Below are positions 55,713-64,000 of a stretch of 64,000 nt of DNA, one piece after another. Source of the DNA: MED-G105 sp965263305 (GTDB lineage: Bacteria > Pseudomonadota > Alphaproteobacteria > Caulobacterales > Parvularculaceae). The notes beneath the pieces were generated by a model that made no database searches, was not told where the DNA came from, and was given only the letters and a program-made list of their open reading frames with translations. The stretch spans positions 2,604,001 to 2,668,000 of the forward strand of contig OZ253666.1 in assembly GCA_965263305.1 (NCBI GenBank). Direction: 5' to 3'. The translations under genes were made by a program, and so were the position numbers. Numbering within the stretch: the stretch's first letter is position 1; each line of letters opens with the position of its first letter.

Positions 55713-55747
55713 AAAAAACGCTGCACCTTTATGGTGTAGCGTTTTTT
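55713..55747. terminator. Bidirectional intrinsic terminator
   Basis: AAAAAACGCTGCACC (55713-55727) and GGTGTAGCGTTTTTT (55733-55747) with a 5-base loop. It ends the acyl-CoA dehydrogenase gene and, read in reverse, the methyltransferase gene. Confidence 0.92.
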
Positions 55748-55789
55748 GTTGTCACCGAGAGGCTCGTTAGATCTATCAGGCGGGCTGGT

Positions 55790-56572
55790 TTACGCGTTAT
55801 CAGCGATGATCCAGTCCTGATAATTCAAACCGCGTTTTGTCGCCCAGTACCCATGGTCAATGGGCTCGATCAGCGTCATGCCATTATCCCTGTACGCCTC
55901 TTTCACCCAATCTATATCAAAGGCAATGGCGCCTTCAGGGTGTTTTTCTGAAACGGTGCGGCTTACATCATCCAGGGCGTGAGCGAAATCCTGACTGGCC
56001 TCGCCCTTCGCCAAAGCGGCGTTGTTGATCTCGTCTAACAAAAACCACGTAATAACGCTGCGGCCACCCGGTTTTAAAACCCGCGATAACTCGCTCATAT
56101 AGTGGGCGACATCGCCCGTATGCATATGGGTGAAAACTGACATTAGCGCGGCGAAATCAAAATGATCGTCGGGAAACGGAAAAATGTATTCTGACGCCTG
56201 CGTCTTTCCCTTACGATTATAGTATTTGTTATAAATATCGGCGTGCCGAAAATTGAAATTCGGCAAATCCGCATAGGCGTTTTGACACCAGGTGACGCCA
56301 CGGCGAACAATGTCTAGCCCCGTATAAGAGCCTTCAGCACTCATATATTCCGTCAACGGGCGCGCGATGCGACCGAGGCCGGAACCCAAATCGAGGACAG
56401 CCATATCGGGCTGTAGCCCGTGTGTTTTCAATTGGCGAACCACCATATCGCCGACATCGACGAAATCCCCCGGGCCGACAAAGTTGTATCGGCGTGGCGG
56501 CACGCGAGGCGGGGGCGCTTCGGCGGTAGCGTCAAGCCAGACAGCTTTGATGTAGTTAGAAACGCGTTTCAT
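55790..56572 (-). CDS. Class I SAM-dependent methyltransferase
   Basis: 260 residues. SAM motif I is DLGSGLGR at 61-68, with an acidic residue TGLDI following and HADIYN, then FDFAALMSVFTHMH and YMSELSRVLKPGGRSVITWF. The substrate cannot be told. The N-terminus is short, rich in proline. It is downstream of aconitase on the same strand but a terminator separates them, so it is probably independent. Confidence 0.85.
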   Translation of the reverse strand: MKRVSNYIKAVWLDATAEAPPPRVPPRRYNFVGPGDFVDVGDMVVRQLKTHGLQPDMAVLDLGSGLGRIARPLTEYMSAEGSYTGLDIVRRGVTWCQNAYADLPNFNFRHADIYNKYYNRKGKTQASEYIFPFPDDHFDFAALMSVFTHMHTGDVAHYMSELSRVLKPGGRSVITWFLLDEINNAALAKGEASQDFAHALDDVSRTVSEKHPEGAIAFDIDWVKEAYRDNGMTLIEPIDHGYWATKRGLNYQDWIIADNA

Positions 56573-56596
56573 GACGATGATGAACTCTGGTTAAAA

Positions 56597-56625
56597 CAAT
56601 ACCCCGGCGAATAGCCGGGGTATTG
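56597..56625 (-). terminator. Intrinsic terminator of aconitase gene
   Basis: Perfect 12-bp arms CAATACCCCGGC/GCCGGGGTATTG with a 5-base loop, followed by TTTT on the minus strand. Confidence 0.9.
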
Positions 56626-56652
56626 ATCATAGAGAGTTGGATCCAAAAAACA

Positions 56653-59328
56653 TTAGGCGGCGAGTTTGCGCAGCACGTAGTGCAGGATCCCGCCGTTCTT
56701 GAAATAATCAAGCTCGTCGGCGGTATCGATGCGGACGAGTGCGTCAATGTCTTTTGTCTCGCCGCTCGCGAAGGTGATGGTGACTTTCACATCGCTACGC
56801 GGAGAGATGCCATCAACACCATGGACGGTGATTTCTTCATCGCCGGTTAGGCCGAGGGTTGACCAGCTATTGCCGTCTTTGAATTGCAAAGGCAGGACGC
56901 CCATGCCGATCAGGTTAGAGCGGTGGATGCGTTCAAAGCTTTCGGCGATGACGGCGCGCACGCCAAGAAGGTTCGTGCCCTTCGCCGCCCAATCGCGAGA
57001 TGATCCGGTGCCGTATTCTTTACCGGCAAGAACGACGAGGGGTGAGCCCGCTTCTTGGTACTTCATCGCCGCGTCGTAGATGGCGAGTTGCTCATCAGAC
57101 GGGATATGCTTCGTATACCCGCCTTCGACACCGTCAAGCATTTGGTTCTTGATGCGGATGTTCGCAAAGGTCCCGCGCATCATAACATCATGGTTCCCCC
57201 GGCGAGAGCCATAGGAATTAAATTCTGTCGGCGGCACCTGATGAGACTTCAGATAGGCGCCGGCCGGGCTGTCCTCTTTAATGGAACCAGCGGGCGAGAT
57301 ATGGTCGGTGGTGATGCTGTCAGCGAACAGTGACAAGATGCGCGCCTTCTCGATGGGCTTCACCGGCGCTGGTTCTTTTGTCATGCCGTCAAAATAGGGC
57401 GGTTTCGCGACATAAGTCGAAGACGGCCAGCGGTAAGTTTGGCCATCGCCGCCGTCGACCTTTTGCCAATGGGCGTCGCCTTTGAAGACGTCGGCATATC
57501 GGCTGGCAAACATTTCGGCGGTGACGCATTCGCGCACGACCTCGGCGATTTCTCGATTGGTCGGCCAGATATCTTTCAAGAAAACATCGTTTCCTTGATC
57601 ATCTTGGCCGAGAGGTTCTGTCGTCAGGTCTTTGTTGAGGGTGCCAGAAAGAGCATAGGCGACAACAAGTGGTGGCGAGGCGAGGTAGTTCGCCCGCACA
57701 TCCGGCGACACCCGGCCTTCAAAGTTACGGTTGCCAGAAAGGACCGAGCAAACAGCGAGATTGTTTTCGTTCACCGCTTTGGAAATGGCTGGCGGCAAAG
57801 GCCCGGAGTTCCCGATGCAGGTGGTGCAGCCATAGCCGACGAGGTTAAATCCAAGGGCGTCAAGGTCGTCCTGAAGCCCCGCCTTGGCGAGGTAATCGGT
57901 GACGACTTGGGAGCCAGGCGCAAGGGAGGTTTTTACCCAAGGCTTGACCGCGAGACCCTTTGCACGGGCGTTGCGGGCGACAAGGCCCGCCGCGATGAGC
58001 ACGGATGGATTTGACGTATTGGTGCAAGAAGTAATCGCCGCAATGGCGACATCGCCCTGACCAATATCGAAACTCTCGCCTTCGACAGGGACGCGTTTGC
58101 CCGCTTCAGCCGCTAGGCCATATTCTTTATCGAGAGCAACGGCGAAGTTCTGCGGCGCTTCTTCGAGGATGACGCGATCTTGCGGGCGCTTTGGACCGGC
58201 GAGTGATGGTTTAATGCTCGCAAGGTCAAGGTCGAGCGTGTCAGTGAACACAGGGTCCGGTGTTGACGCGTCGCGCCACATGCCTTGCTCTTTGGCGTAT
58301 GCCTCAACGAGGGCCACCCGCTCTGGGTCGCGTCCCGTTGCCGAAAGATAACGAATGGCTTCGGCGTCAATCGGGAAGAAGCCGCAGGTCGCGCCATATT
58401 CCGGCGCCATATTGGCGATGGTTGCTTGATCTTCCAGAGCCAAGTTATCGAGGCCTGGGCCGTAGAACTCTACAAATTTTCCGACCACGCCTTTTTTGCG
58501 CAACATCTGAACAATCGTCAGAACAAGGTCGGTGGCGGTGGCGCCTTCTGGCAGTTTTCCCGTCAGCTTGAAGCCGATGACTTCTGGGATCAGCATGGAG
58601 ATCGGTTGGCCGAGCATGGCTGCTTCCGCCTCGATGCCTCCAACGCCCCAACCGAGAACCGCGAGACCGTTGACCATCGTGGTGTGGCTGTCTGTGCCGA
58701 CCAGCGTATCGGGATAGGCGTAGGTCTCGCCTTTGTGTTCGGCGGTCCAAACCGTTTGGGCGAGATATTCCAAATTGACCTGGTGACAGATCCCCGTCCC
58801 AGGCGGGACAACCCGGAAATTGTCGAAGGCGTTCTGACCCCATTTCAAGAACTCATAGCGCTCGCCATTGCGTTCATATTCACGGGTCACGTTTTTATTG
58901 AACGCATCTGGACCGCCGAAGTAATCGACCATGACCGAGTGATCGATGACGAGATCAACGGGGGCGAGGGGGTTAATTTTTTCAGGATCCTGACCGAGGT
59001 CACGCATAGCGTCGCGCATGGCGGCTAGATCGACGACGGCCGGCACACCGGTGAAATCCTGCATGAGAACGCGCGCGGGGCGATAGGCGATTTCGCTGGT
59101 CGAGCGTCCTTCCTGTTGCCAATCCGCGAACGCTTTTACATCGTCGGTCGTGACGGAGCGATCATCTTCAAAGCGTAAGAGGTTCTCCAAAAGAACTTTC
59201 AACGAAAACGGCAGACGAGAGACATCTCCGATGGCGCTTTCAGCCACTTTGAGGCTGTAGATGGAATAGGCCTTGCCGCCTACGGTGAGAGTTTTTTTGG
59301 TATTCAGGCTATCGCGTCCAGGGATCAC
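56653..59328 (-). CDS. acnA: Aconitate hydratase A
   Basis: 891 residues. The Fe-S ligands are in AAITSCTNTSNPSVLIAAGLVARNA and VGYGCTTCIGNSGPL. GTDSHTTMVNGLAVLGWGVGGIEAEAAMLGQP and YGTGSSRDWAAKG are standard AcnA motifs. It interconverts citrate and isocitrate in the TCA cycle. GTG start at 59328 with AGGAGG 6-7 bases upstream. Confidence 0.97.
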   Translation of the reverse strand: MIPGRDSLNTKKTLTVGGKAYSIYSLKVAESAIGDVSRLPFSLKVLLENLLRFEDDRSVTTDDVKAFADWQQEGRSTSEIAYRPARVLMQDFTGVPAVVDLAAMRDAMRDLGQDPEKINPLAPVDLVIDHSVMVDYFGGPDAFNKNVTREYERNGERYEFLKWGQNAFDNFRVVPPGTGICHQVNLEYLAQTVWTAEHKGETYAYPDTLVGTDSHTTMVNGLAVLGWGVGGIEAEAAMLGQPISMLIPEVIGFKLTGKLPEGATATDLVLTIVQMLRKKGVVGKFVEFYGPGLDNLALEDQATIANMAPEYGATCGFFPIDAEAIRYLSATGRDPERVALVEAYAKEQGMWRDASTPDPVFTDTLDLDLASIKPSLAGPKRPQDRVILEEAPQNFAVALDKEYGLAAEAGKRVPVEGESFDIGQGDVAIAAITSCTNTSNPSVLIAAGLVARNARAKGLAVKPWVKTSLAPGSQVVTDYLAKAGLQDDLDALGFNLVGYGCTTCIGNSGPLPPAISKAVNENNLAVCSVLSGNRNFEGRVSPDVRANYLASPPLVVAYALSGTLNKDLTTEPLGQDDQGNDVFLKDIWPTNREIAEVVRECVTAEMFASRYADVFKGDAHWQKVDGGDGQTYRWPSSTYVAKPPYFDGMTKEPAPVKPIEKARILSLFADSITTDHISPAGSIKEDSPAGAYLKSHQVPPTEFNSYGSRRGNHDVMMRGTFANIRIKNQMLDGVEGGYTKHIPSDEQLAIYDAAMKYQEAGSPLVVLAGKEYGTGSSRDWAAKGTNLLGVRAVIAESFERIHRSNLIGMGVLPLQFKDGNSWSTLGLTGDEEITVHGVDGISPRSDVKVTITFASGETKDIDALVRIDTADELDYFKNGGILHYVLRKLAA

Positions 59329-59699
59329 CGAGCACCTCCTTTTGGCTGTTTCACGGATTTGGTCTTCGTGGTCTAAAACGCTTGCGTCTTAGAGTATGTG
59401 AGGATTTGAGCGGGTTATGGCGGAACCGTTGCTGCGACGCAATTACCAGCGGCTGCATGCGACAGCAAAGACCGCCTCCCTGATCCTCGTTTGCCTTTTG
59501 ATAAGCGAAATTAAGCGCTTTAGGCGGGAAGTTTCTTCATTTTTCTTGATGTTGTTAGAGAACGCCGTCAAATCAACATAAATTTGGTGTGAAGCTCGAA
59601 TAGCGCCATTGTATCGTAGTCTGGGCGTTGTCGAAACTGACGGCGCTTAGCTATGTGTGGCGAATGACGTTGCGAGGAAGAACGACGTTGAGAGGAAGT
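59329..59699. other. Divergent region between acnA and ialB-like gene
   Basis: About 370 bases. No ORF of substance, no tRNA, no clear hairpin. It should carry the acnA and ialB promoters, which I cannot place with confidence. Confidence 0.4.
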
Positions 59700-60254
59700 A
59701 TGTCGATGACCCGTTTTAGTATGTTTTCTCTAGCTGGTTGTGTTGCAACTCTCGTTGCGGCCGGGGTCGGTGCTAGCGCTGCGTTGATGGTCGGCGGCGT
59801 TGCGGTGGCTCAGGATAAGCCCCAGGCGATTGCGACGTTCCGCGATTGGAGCGTTTTTGTCAGAGAAATTGACGGGGATCGCATTTGCTTCGCTGGTACC
59901 GAAGCAAAAGACAAATCCCCCAAATCTGTCCGCCATGGCGGCGTCTTTTTCCTCATTGCGTCTTGGAAATCGGGGGCGGCGACCCACCAGCCAAGCCTAA
60001 TGACCGGGTACAACCTCTCTGAAGCGCCGCGTCCAAGCATTCGGGTGGGGTCAGATCGTTGGGAGATGTACGTCTCTGACAATGAAGGGTTCATTGAGCG
60101 CGCTGACGACGAACGCAAGCTTGTTAACGCCATGCGTCGCGGGGCGAATATGCAAGTTTCCGCCGTTTCTGGCCGCGGCACGGCGACCGCTTACACCATT
60201 TCCCTCCAGGGCGTCACAAAGGCTCTTGAGCGCGCTGAGAAGGCTTGCCGATAG
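59700..60254 (+). CDS. Invasion-associated locus B (IalB) family protein
   Basis: About 184 residues with a signal peptide ending near AQDKP, so periplasmic. The family motifs FRDWSVFVREIDGDRICFAGTEAKDKSPK, RHGGVFFLIASWKSG and RWEMYVSDNEGFIERADDERKLVNAMRRGANMQV match IalB. Its exact function is unknown. Start at ATG 59700 after AGAGGAAG; 59706 is the alternative, and an earlier ATG at 59664 lacks a signal-like context. Confidence 0.86.
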   Translation: MSMTRFSMFSLAGCVATLVAAGVGASAALMVGGVAVAQDKPQAIATFRDWSVFVREIDGDRICFAGTEAKDKSPKSVRHGGVFFLIASWKSGAATHQPSLMTGYNLSEAPRPSIRVGSDRWEMYVSDNEGFIERADDERKLVNAMRRGANMQVSAVSGRGTATAYTISLQGVTKALERAEKACR

Positions 60255-60374
60255 CGTTGGGCCACTAGGTTTTTGCTAAAGCGTTTTGGAAACGAATAAA
60301 TTTAAACTGTTGCCGCAACTCACGAAACGCGGTTAGCGTCATCCATTGTTTATCTAATGCAAGGAGAGACCTTT

Positions 60375-60782
60375 ATGGGTATGCTCAATGAATTCAAAGA
60401 ATTCGCGATAAAAGGAAACATGGTCGACATGGCCGTCGGCATCATCATGGGCGGGGCTTTCGGGACCATTGTAAAGTCGCTCGTTGACGATGTGTTTATG
60501 CCGCCGATCGGTCTGTTAATGGGGGGCGTTGATTTCTCAAACATCAAATTGACCCTGAAAGAAGCGACCGAGGGCGCAGAAGCGGTGACGATGAATATCG
60601 GCCTTTTCTTCAATGCCGTTATCGCTTTCCTGATTGTGACATGGGTGCTTTTCATGCTCATTAAGGGTATGAATTCCATGAAGAAAAAAGCGGAAGAGGA
60701 AGCGGCGGCTGCGCCACCCGAACCGTCAAAGTCGGAAGTGTTGTTGGAGGAAATTCGCGATGCCCTGAAGGCGCGCGCGTAG
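60375..60782 (+). CDS. mscL: Large-conductance mechanosensitive channel MscL
   Basis: 135 residues. MGMLNEFKEFAIKGNMVDMAVGIIMGGAFGTIVKSLVDDVFMPPIG is the signature first helix; a second helix (NAVIAFLIVTWVLFMLI) and a charged cytoplasmic tail (SEVLLEEIRDALKARA) follow. It opens upon membrane tension to relieve osmotic downshock. AAGGAGAG 10 bases before ATG 60375 selects this start over the in-frame ATG at 60357. Confidence 0.97.
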   Translation: MGMLNEFKEFAIKGNMVDMAVGIIMGGAFGTIVKSLVDDVFMPPIGLLMGGVDFSNIKLTLKEATEGAEAVTMNIGLFFNAVIAFLIVTWVLFMLIKGMNSMKKKAEEEAAAAPPEPSKSEVLLEEIRDALKARA

Positions 60783-60808
60783 TCCTCTCGACGATGAACT
60801 AAATGATC

Positions 60809-60842
60809 AAAAGCCCAGCTCATCATTGAGCTGGGCTTTTTT
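60809..60842. terminator. Intrinsic terminator of mscL
   Basis: Perfect 14-bp arms AAAAGCCCAGCTCA/TGAGCTGGGCTTTT with a 4-base loop, then TT. It may also act on the opposite strand. Confidence 0.93.
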
Positions 60843-60967
60843 CATGGGGTCGCGCCGGCCGTCTTTTATAGGGGCATCCGATCAGGGGTTTGTTGATGCG
60901 CTTGGACGACCGGCGCTGGCGAATGAGGCAGGGTTACCCATTCGCCATTGGCGAAAAGCAGGGAGGG

Positions 60968-61852
60968 CTAGGCGCCCTGGGCGGCAGTTCCTGGTTTGGT
61001 TGCACCCTTGGGATTGGCCGAGGCTCTCGGTCCTTCGCCGATCTGATGGTTGCGGCTGGTCGCCTGGTCCACGCGATCTAGATAATCCTTGTGCTCCGTT
61101 CCCATTAGGCGGTCCCAGAATGTGAAGTAAAATCCGTAGTTTCCGGTCATTTTCTCATGATGCATATCATGGTGGGTGACCGCAGAGTTTAGACCGAGGA
61201 TCGGGTGACGCGCCCAGCCATTGGGCATTAGCTCGTAACCGCAATGGGCAATCGCGTTCCGCACAATCATAAACCACAGGAAGAAAACCGTCGCTTGATC
61301 ATGCAAGGGCAGGACAAGCGCGAATATCGGCACCACCATATAGTTCACCATGGCCTCGGGTACATCGAAGGCATAGGCGGTGAATGGCGTTGGATTCTTC
61401 GAGCGGTGGTGAGTGCTATGGAAGTGCTTAAAGAGCCATGGGTGATGCATCGCCCGATGGGTCCAATAGAAGTAAGCGTCATGAAACAAGACAAGGGCGA
61501 TAAACGAGAACCAGATATACCCCCAACCATAGACGCCGATGTCGTCATAGAATTTGAAGATCCCGCCGGCGGCGCCTTCAAACAAAAAGATGTTCATGAT
61601 CATGAAGACGAAAACCGTCATCATTGAATAGCTAATTTCACGCCGGATCTGTTTCACTCTTGGCGTTGGGGGTCTGATTTTGCGGGTCTTTAAAAGCCCC
61701 TCAAATACCCCCCACACCAGGACGAGGACCCCTAGGGTCGCGGAGAAATAGCGGGTCGCTTCAAAGCGTACACTGGTGCCCAATCGGCGTTGGAAGGCGT
61801 CGGCGAACCACTCCCAAAATCCGAATAAGCTTTCGATGGGCGTCCATTCCAT
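60968..61852 (-). CDS. Sterol desaturase / fatty acid hydroxylase family protein
   Basis: About 294 residues with at least four membrane helices. The di-iron histidine boxes appear as HDAYFYWTHRAMHH, HSTHHRSKNPTPF and HHDMHHEKMTGNYGFYFTFWDRLMGTEH. The family hydroxylates or desaturates lipids; the substrate is unknown. ATG 61852 has GGAG 9 bases upstream; earlier ATGs at 61867 and 61903 look less good. It lies behind an AraC-type gene on the same strand, about 130 bases away. Confidence 0.88.
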   Translation of the reverse strand: MEWTPIESLFGFWEWFADAFQRRLGTSVRFEATRYFSATLGVLVLVWGVFEGLLKTRKIRPPTPRVKQIRREISYSMMTVFVFMIMNIFLFEGAAGGIFKFYDDIGVYGWGYIWFSFIALVLFHDAYFYWTHRAMHHPWLFKHFHSTHHRSKNPTPFTAYAFDVPEAMVNYMVVPIFALVLPLHDQATVFFLWFMIVRNAIAHCGYELMPNGWARHPILGLNSAVTHHDMHHEKMTGNYGFYFTFWDRLMGTEHKDYLDRVDQATSRNHQIGEGPRASANPKGATKPGTAAQGA

Positions 61853-61979
61853 GATGTTGCACTCCATTTTTAAACGCTGAAATCGCGTTTGGCTGTGGCG
61901 CAATCATCGCCGGTAGTTCGATGGAATTCTTCGCAAAGCTGGAAAATCCCTAGGCTTTTTCAAAAATGAGGAGTGATTT

Positions 61980-63047
61980 TCAGTTTTGATCCTTATTCGT
62001 GGCGCCATCATCGGCGGTTTTCCCCAGAGCGTTGGCGCGAAACGCCGTCGGGGTTTGGTCCGTGGCGATCTTGAACGCTCGATTGAAGGAGGCGAGAGAG
62101 GCAAAACCAGAATCCATGGCAATGACAAGGATTGAGGTCGCCGCTTGATCCGGGTCTGCAAGGGATGCTTTCGCCGCCTCAATTCGTGGCTCATTGAGGA
62201 AGGCCCGAAAATTCCGATAGCCAAGAACACCGTTGATGTAAGCCCGGAGGCGATGTTCCGGTGCACCGACTTTCTCGGCTAAATCGCCGATGGATAAATC
62301 TCTCTCCAGATACACCCCGTCGCGCATTTGGGCGTCCAGATTTTCTTTGAGCTGTTTATCAGCCGGGGACATCTTTTCTGGCGCCGGCGCTTCATTGCGC
62401 CGTTGAAAAAGAAGCGCCGAACGGTCAATGCGCATCAGCCAGAAAAAGCCCATGATCAAGAGGAGGCAAATGCCGCCATAAATAATCGACCGATACCAAT
62501 ACGGACCCCAGGAATCGCCCAAAATTAGATCGGTCAAAATATCGAAGAGGTAGAGTGACGTCGCGCCAGCGGCGAAGAACAACCGCAAGCGGCGGCGCTC
62601 TTCCACGAGATCTGCTTTCAATCCTGAGATTAAGCGCCAAGCGATATGGCCAACAATGACAACGCCGAGACATAATCTTACATTGTGAAAGATCGTCGAA
62701 TTACCGCCGGCGAGGGACGATCCCATTTCGATGAGAACGATCGCCAGCCACGCCCCGCCGATCGCTTTTTCTAAGCGCCTGAGTTCAAACTCATCATCGA
62801 ACAACGCCAGGGAGAACCACCAAAGAAGTATCGGCGAGTGGAGGGCGCAAAACCTCAACACATCCCAGTATAGGGAGGCGCGAACACATCCGCAGCTTAA
62901 GATCAACTCGCTTGTTTGGGCGATGGCGAAGAGCGCGAAAAAACGGGTTACCCGCAGGTCGCGATGGTCTCTCCACAAAAGGGCCGCTTGTAACGCGAAA
63001 AGCGTGCCGCCGATTGTGCGAAAAATGAGATCAAGCGTCTCGAACAT
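61980..63047 (-). CDS. AraC-family regulator with membrane N-terminal domain
   Basis: 355 residues. The first 205 or so hold about seven hydrophobic helices, and the last 100 an AraC-type double helix-turn-helix (LSIGDLAEKVGAPEHRLRAYINGVLGYRNFRAFLNEPR, then FASLASFNRAFKIATDQTPTAFRA). This design places the DNA-binding part on the cytoplasmic side of a membrane protein. It is upstream of the desaturase gene on the same strand and may control it. Ligand unknown. Confidence 0.88.
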   Translation of the reverse strand: MFETLDLIFRTIGGTLFALQAALLWRDHRDLRVTRFFALFAIAQTSELILSCGCVRASLYWDVLRFCALHSPILLWWFSLALFDDEFELRRLEKAIGGAWLAIVLIEMGSSLAGGNSTIFHNVRLCLGVVIVGHIAWRLISGLKADLVEERRRLRLFFAAGATSLYLFDILTDLILGDSWGPYWYRSIIYGGICLLLIMGFFWLMRIDRSALLFQRRNEAPAPEKMSPADKQLKENLDAQMRDGVYLERDLSIGDLAEKVGAPEHRLRAYINGVLGYRNFRAFLNEPRIEAAKASLADPDQAATSILVIAMDSGFASLASFNRAFKIATDQTPTAFRANALGKTADDGATNKDQN

Positions 63048-63282
63048 TCAGTTAAATTCCAAGATCAGATATGGACGAATGATGTCATGTTGTTAGCGTT
63101 TATTTCGTCCGTATACTATAGAATATTTTAAAATGCCGGTTTTTTCAGCAATTGGTAAATCTTTGGCAGGCTCGTAAATATAAAGCCCTAGTCGCGGTGC
63201 GATTTGACCTTCGGTTTTTTCGGCCTATTATTATCGATTACGTCATTTTGACTGCAAAAACGAAAAAACGAGGAAAGCAACC

Positions 63283-63486
63283 ATGGCGGTAGCACGCGTT
63301 ACAGAGATTATTTCTGGGTCCAAGAAGAGTTTTCAAGATGCTATTGAAGAGGGTGTCGCCCGCGCAAACCAGACGTTAAAAAATGTCGAAGGCGCATGGG
63401 TGAAGGATCAGTCATTGGTCCTCGATAATGGTAAAATTAAGGAATATCGGGTCGTTCTGAAGGTGACCTTTATCCTAAATGACTGA
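63283..63486 (+). CDS. Dodecin family flavin-binding protein
   Basis: 67 residues: MAVARVTEIISGSKKSFQDAIEEGVARANQTLKNVEGAWVKDQSLVLDNGKIKEYRVVLKVTFILND. Dodecins assemble into hollow dodecamers that bind flavins; W39 is the flavin-stacking tryptophan position in the family. AGGAAAGCAACC lies before the ATG. Confidence 0.92.
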   Translation: MAVARVTEIISGSKKSFQDAIEEGVARANQTLKNVEGAWVKDQSLVLDNGKIKEYRVVLKVTFILND

Positions 63487-63494
63487 TATTGACC

Positions 63495-63522
63495 TCGCCC
63501 GTCCGACCCAAAGGATGGGCGA
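63495..63522 (+). terminator. Possible hairpin terminator after dodecin gene
   Basis: TCGCCCGTCC and GGATGGGCGA form a 10-bp stem (one G-U pair) around an 8-base loop, 9 bases after the stop. The T-run is 13 bases further on, so it is a weaker candidate. Confidence 0.4.
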
Positions 63523-63771
63523 ATCGGTAGCGGCGTTTTTCGTCTGATATCTTTTGGCGATCGCGCTTTGTCGGATTTTCGCGGCGTTGGCGCGCGCGCC
63601 AAATTTGAACAGATGTTGCCATTGAGGCGATATGGTTGAACGCGCGCCTGGTTATTGCGCCAGGCCGGTCGAACTTCTATAGGGGCGTGCTCATTTGCCA
63701 TCTTAACCCAAGGGGGCGGTGGGCCTGATATAGAAGCCTTTTGTTTCCTTGTTGATCGGTCATTCGCCTGC

Positions 63772-64000
63772 ATGAGCGCCCTTAAAAACATCCGCAATTT
63801 CTCTATCATCGCCCATATTGACCACGGTAAATCCACCCTGGCGGATCGGTTGATCCAGGTCACTGGCGGCCTGACGGATCGGGAGATGAAAGAGCAGGTG
63901 CTCGACTCCATGGATTTGGAGCGAGAGCGCGGCATTACGATTAAAGCGAATACGGTGCGTCTGGCCTATAAGGCGAAGGATGGCGAGGACTACATCCTCA
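63772..64000 (+). CDS. lepA: Elongation factor 4 (LepA), N-terminus
   Basis: 76 codons visible before the window ends. NFSIIAHIDHGKSTLADRLI is the G1 loop of translational GTPases, and LDSMDLERERGITIKANTVRL with the following KDGEDYIL is characteristic of LepA. It is a ribosome-associated GTPase thought to act in translation or ribosome biogenesis. The rest lies outside the window. Confidence 0.96.
   Translation, partial: MSALKNIRNFSIIAHIDHGKSTLADRLIQVTGGLTDREMKEQVLDSMDLERERGITIKANTVRLAYKAKDGEDYIL

Overview
The window looks like chromosomal DNA of an alphaproteobacterium. The evidence is a CtrA-type response regulator, an alphaproteobacterial division and cell wall (dcw) cluster followed by lpxC, bamD, recN and ligA, a PodJ-like polar factor, an IalB-family protein, and a DUF1285, CoA pyrophosphatase and CCA-transferase trio. 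CtrA plus a PodJ-like protein suggests a dimorphic or polar lineage (Caulobacterales or Parvularculales-like). The species cannot be named from sequence alone. Nearly all of it reads as core genome. I see no insertion sequence, prophage, integrase, CRISPR array, rRNA or tRNA.

Layout. 1-4839 (minus): a moxR, DUF58, BatA/DUF4159 operon whose last gene runs off the left edge. 5280-10005 (plus): sppA, DUF1285, CoA pyrophosphatase and cca. 10092-13931 (minus): an exported M20 amidohydrolase, a TadG-like VWA protein and ctrA. 14292-16126 (plus): fliI and fliJ. 16458-37496 (plus): mraZ, rsmH, ftsL, ftsI, murE, murF, mraY, murD, ftsW, murG, murC, murB, ddl, ftsQ, ftsA, ftsZ, lpxC, largely with ATGA-type overlaps. 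Then bamD, recN, ligA and a small Sel1-like gene. 43575-50221: a GH42 beta-galactosidase (minus), malate synthase G and an S9 peptidase (plus). 50382-64000: podJ-like (minus), an acyl-CoA dehydrogenase (plus), a methyltransferase and aconitase (minus), ialB-like and mscL (plus), a sterol desaturase-family protein and a membrane-linked AraC regulator (minus), dodecin and the start of lepA (plus).

How it fits together. The central 23 kb makes lipid II and the divisome, then outer-membrane parts (LpxC, BamD) and DNA maintenance proteins (RecN, LigA). The cell-cycle regulator ctrA is about 2.5 kb upstream. A perfect TTAA-N7-TTAA CtrA box lies in the ftsZ leader, so the window may hold both a master regulator and one of its division targets. 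Helically phased GGGA/TGGG boxes before mraZ fit MraZ control of the whole cluster.

The most notable oddities are: (1) four perfect telomere-type TTAGGG hexamers directly after the stop codon of the M20 amidohydrolase; (2) an in-frame TGA separating the signal peptide of an S9 peptidase from its catalytic part; (3) a 10-bp inverted repeat that buries the ribosome binding site of that same gene; (4) the CtrA and MraZ candidate sites. I did not find a convincing new multi-gene system.
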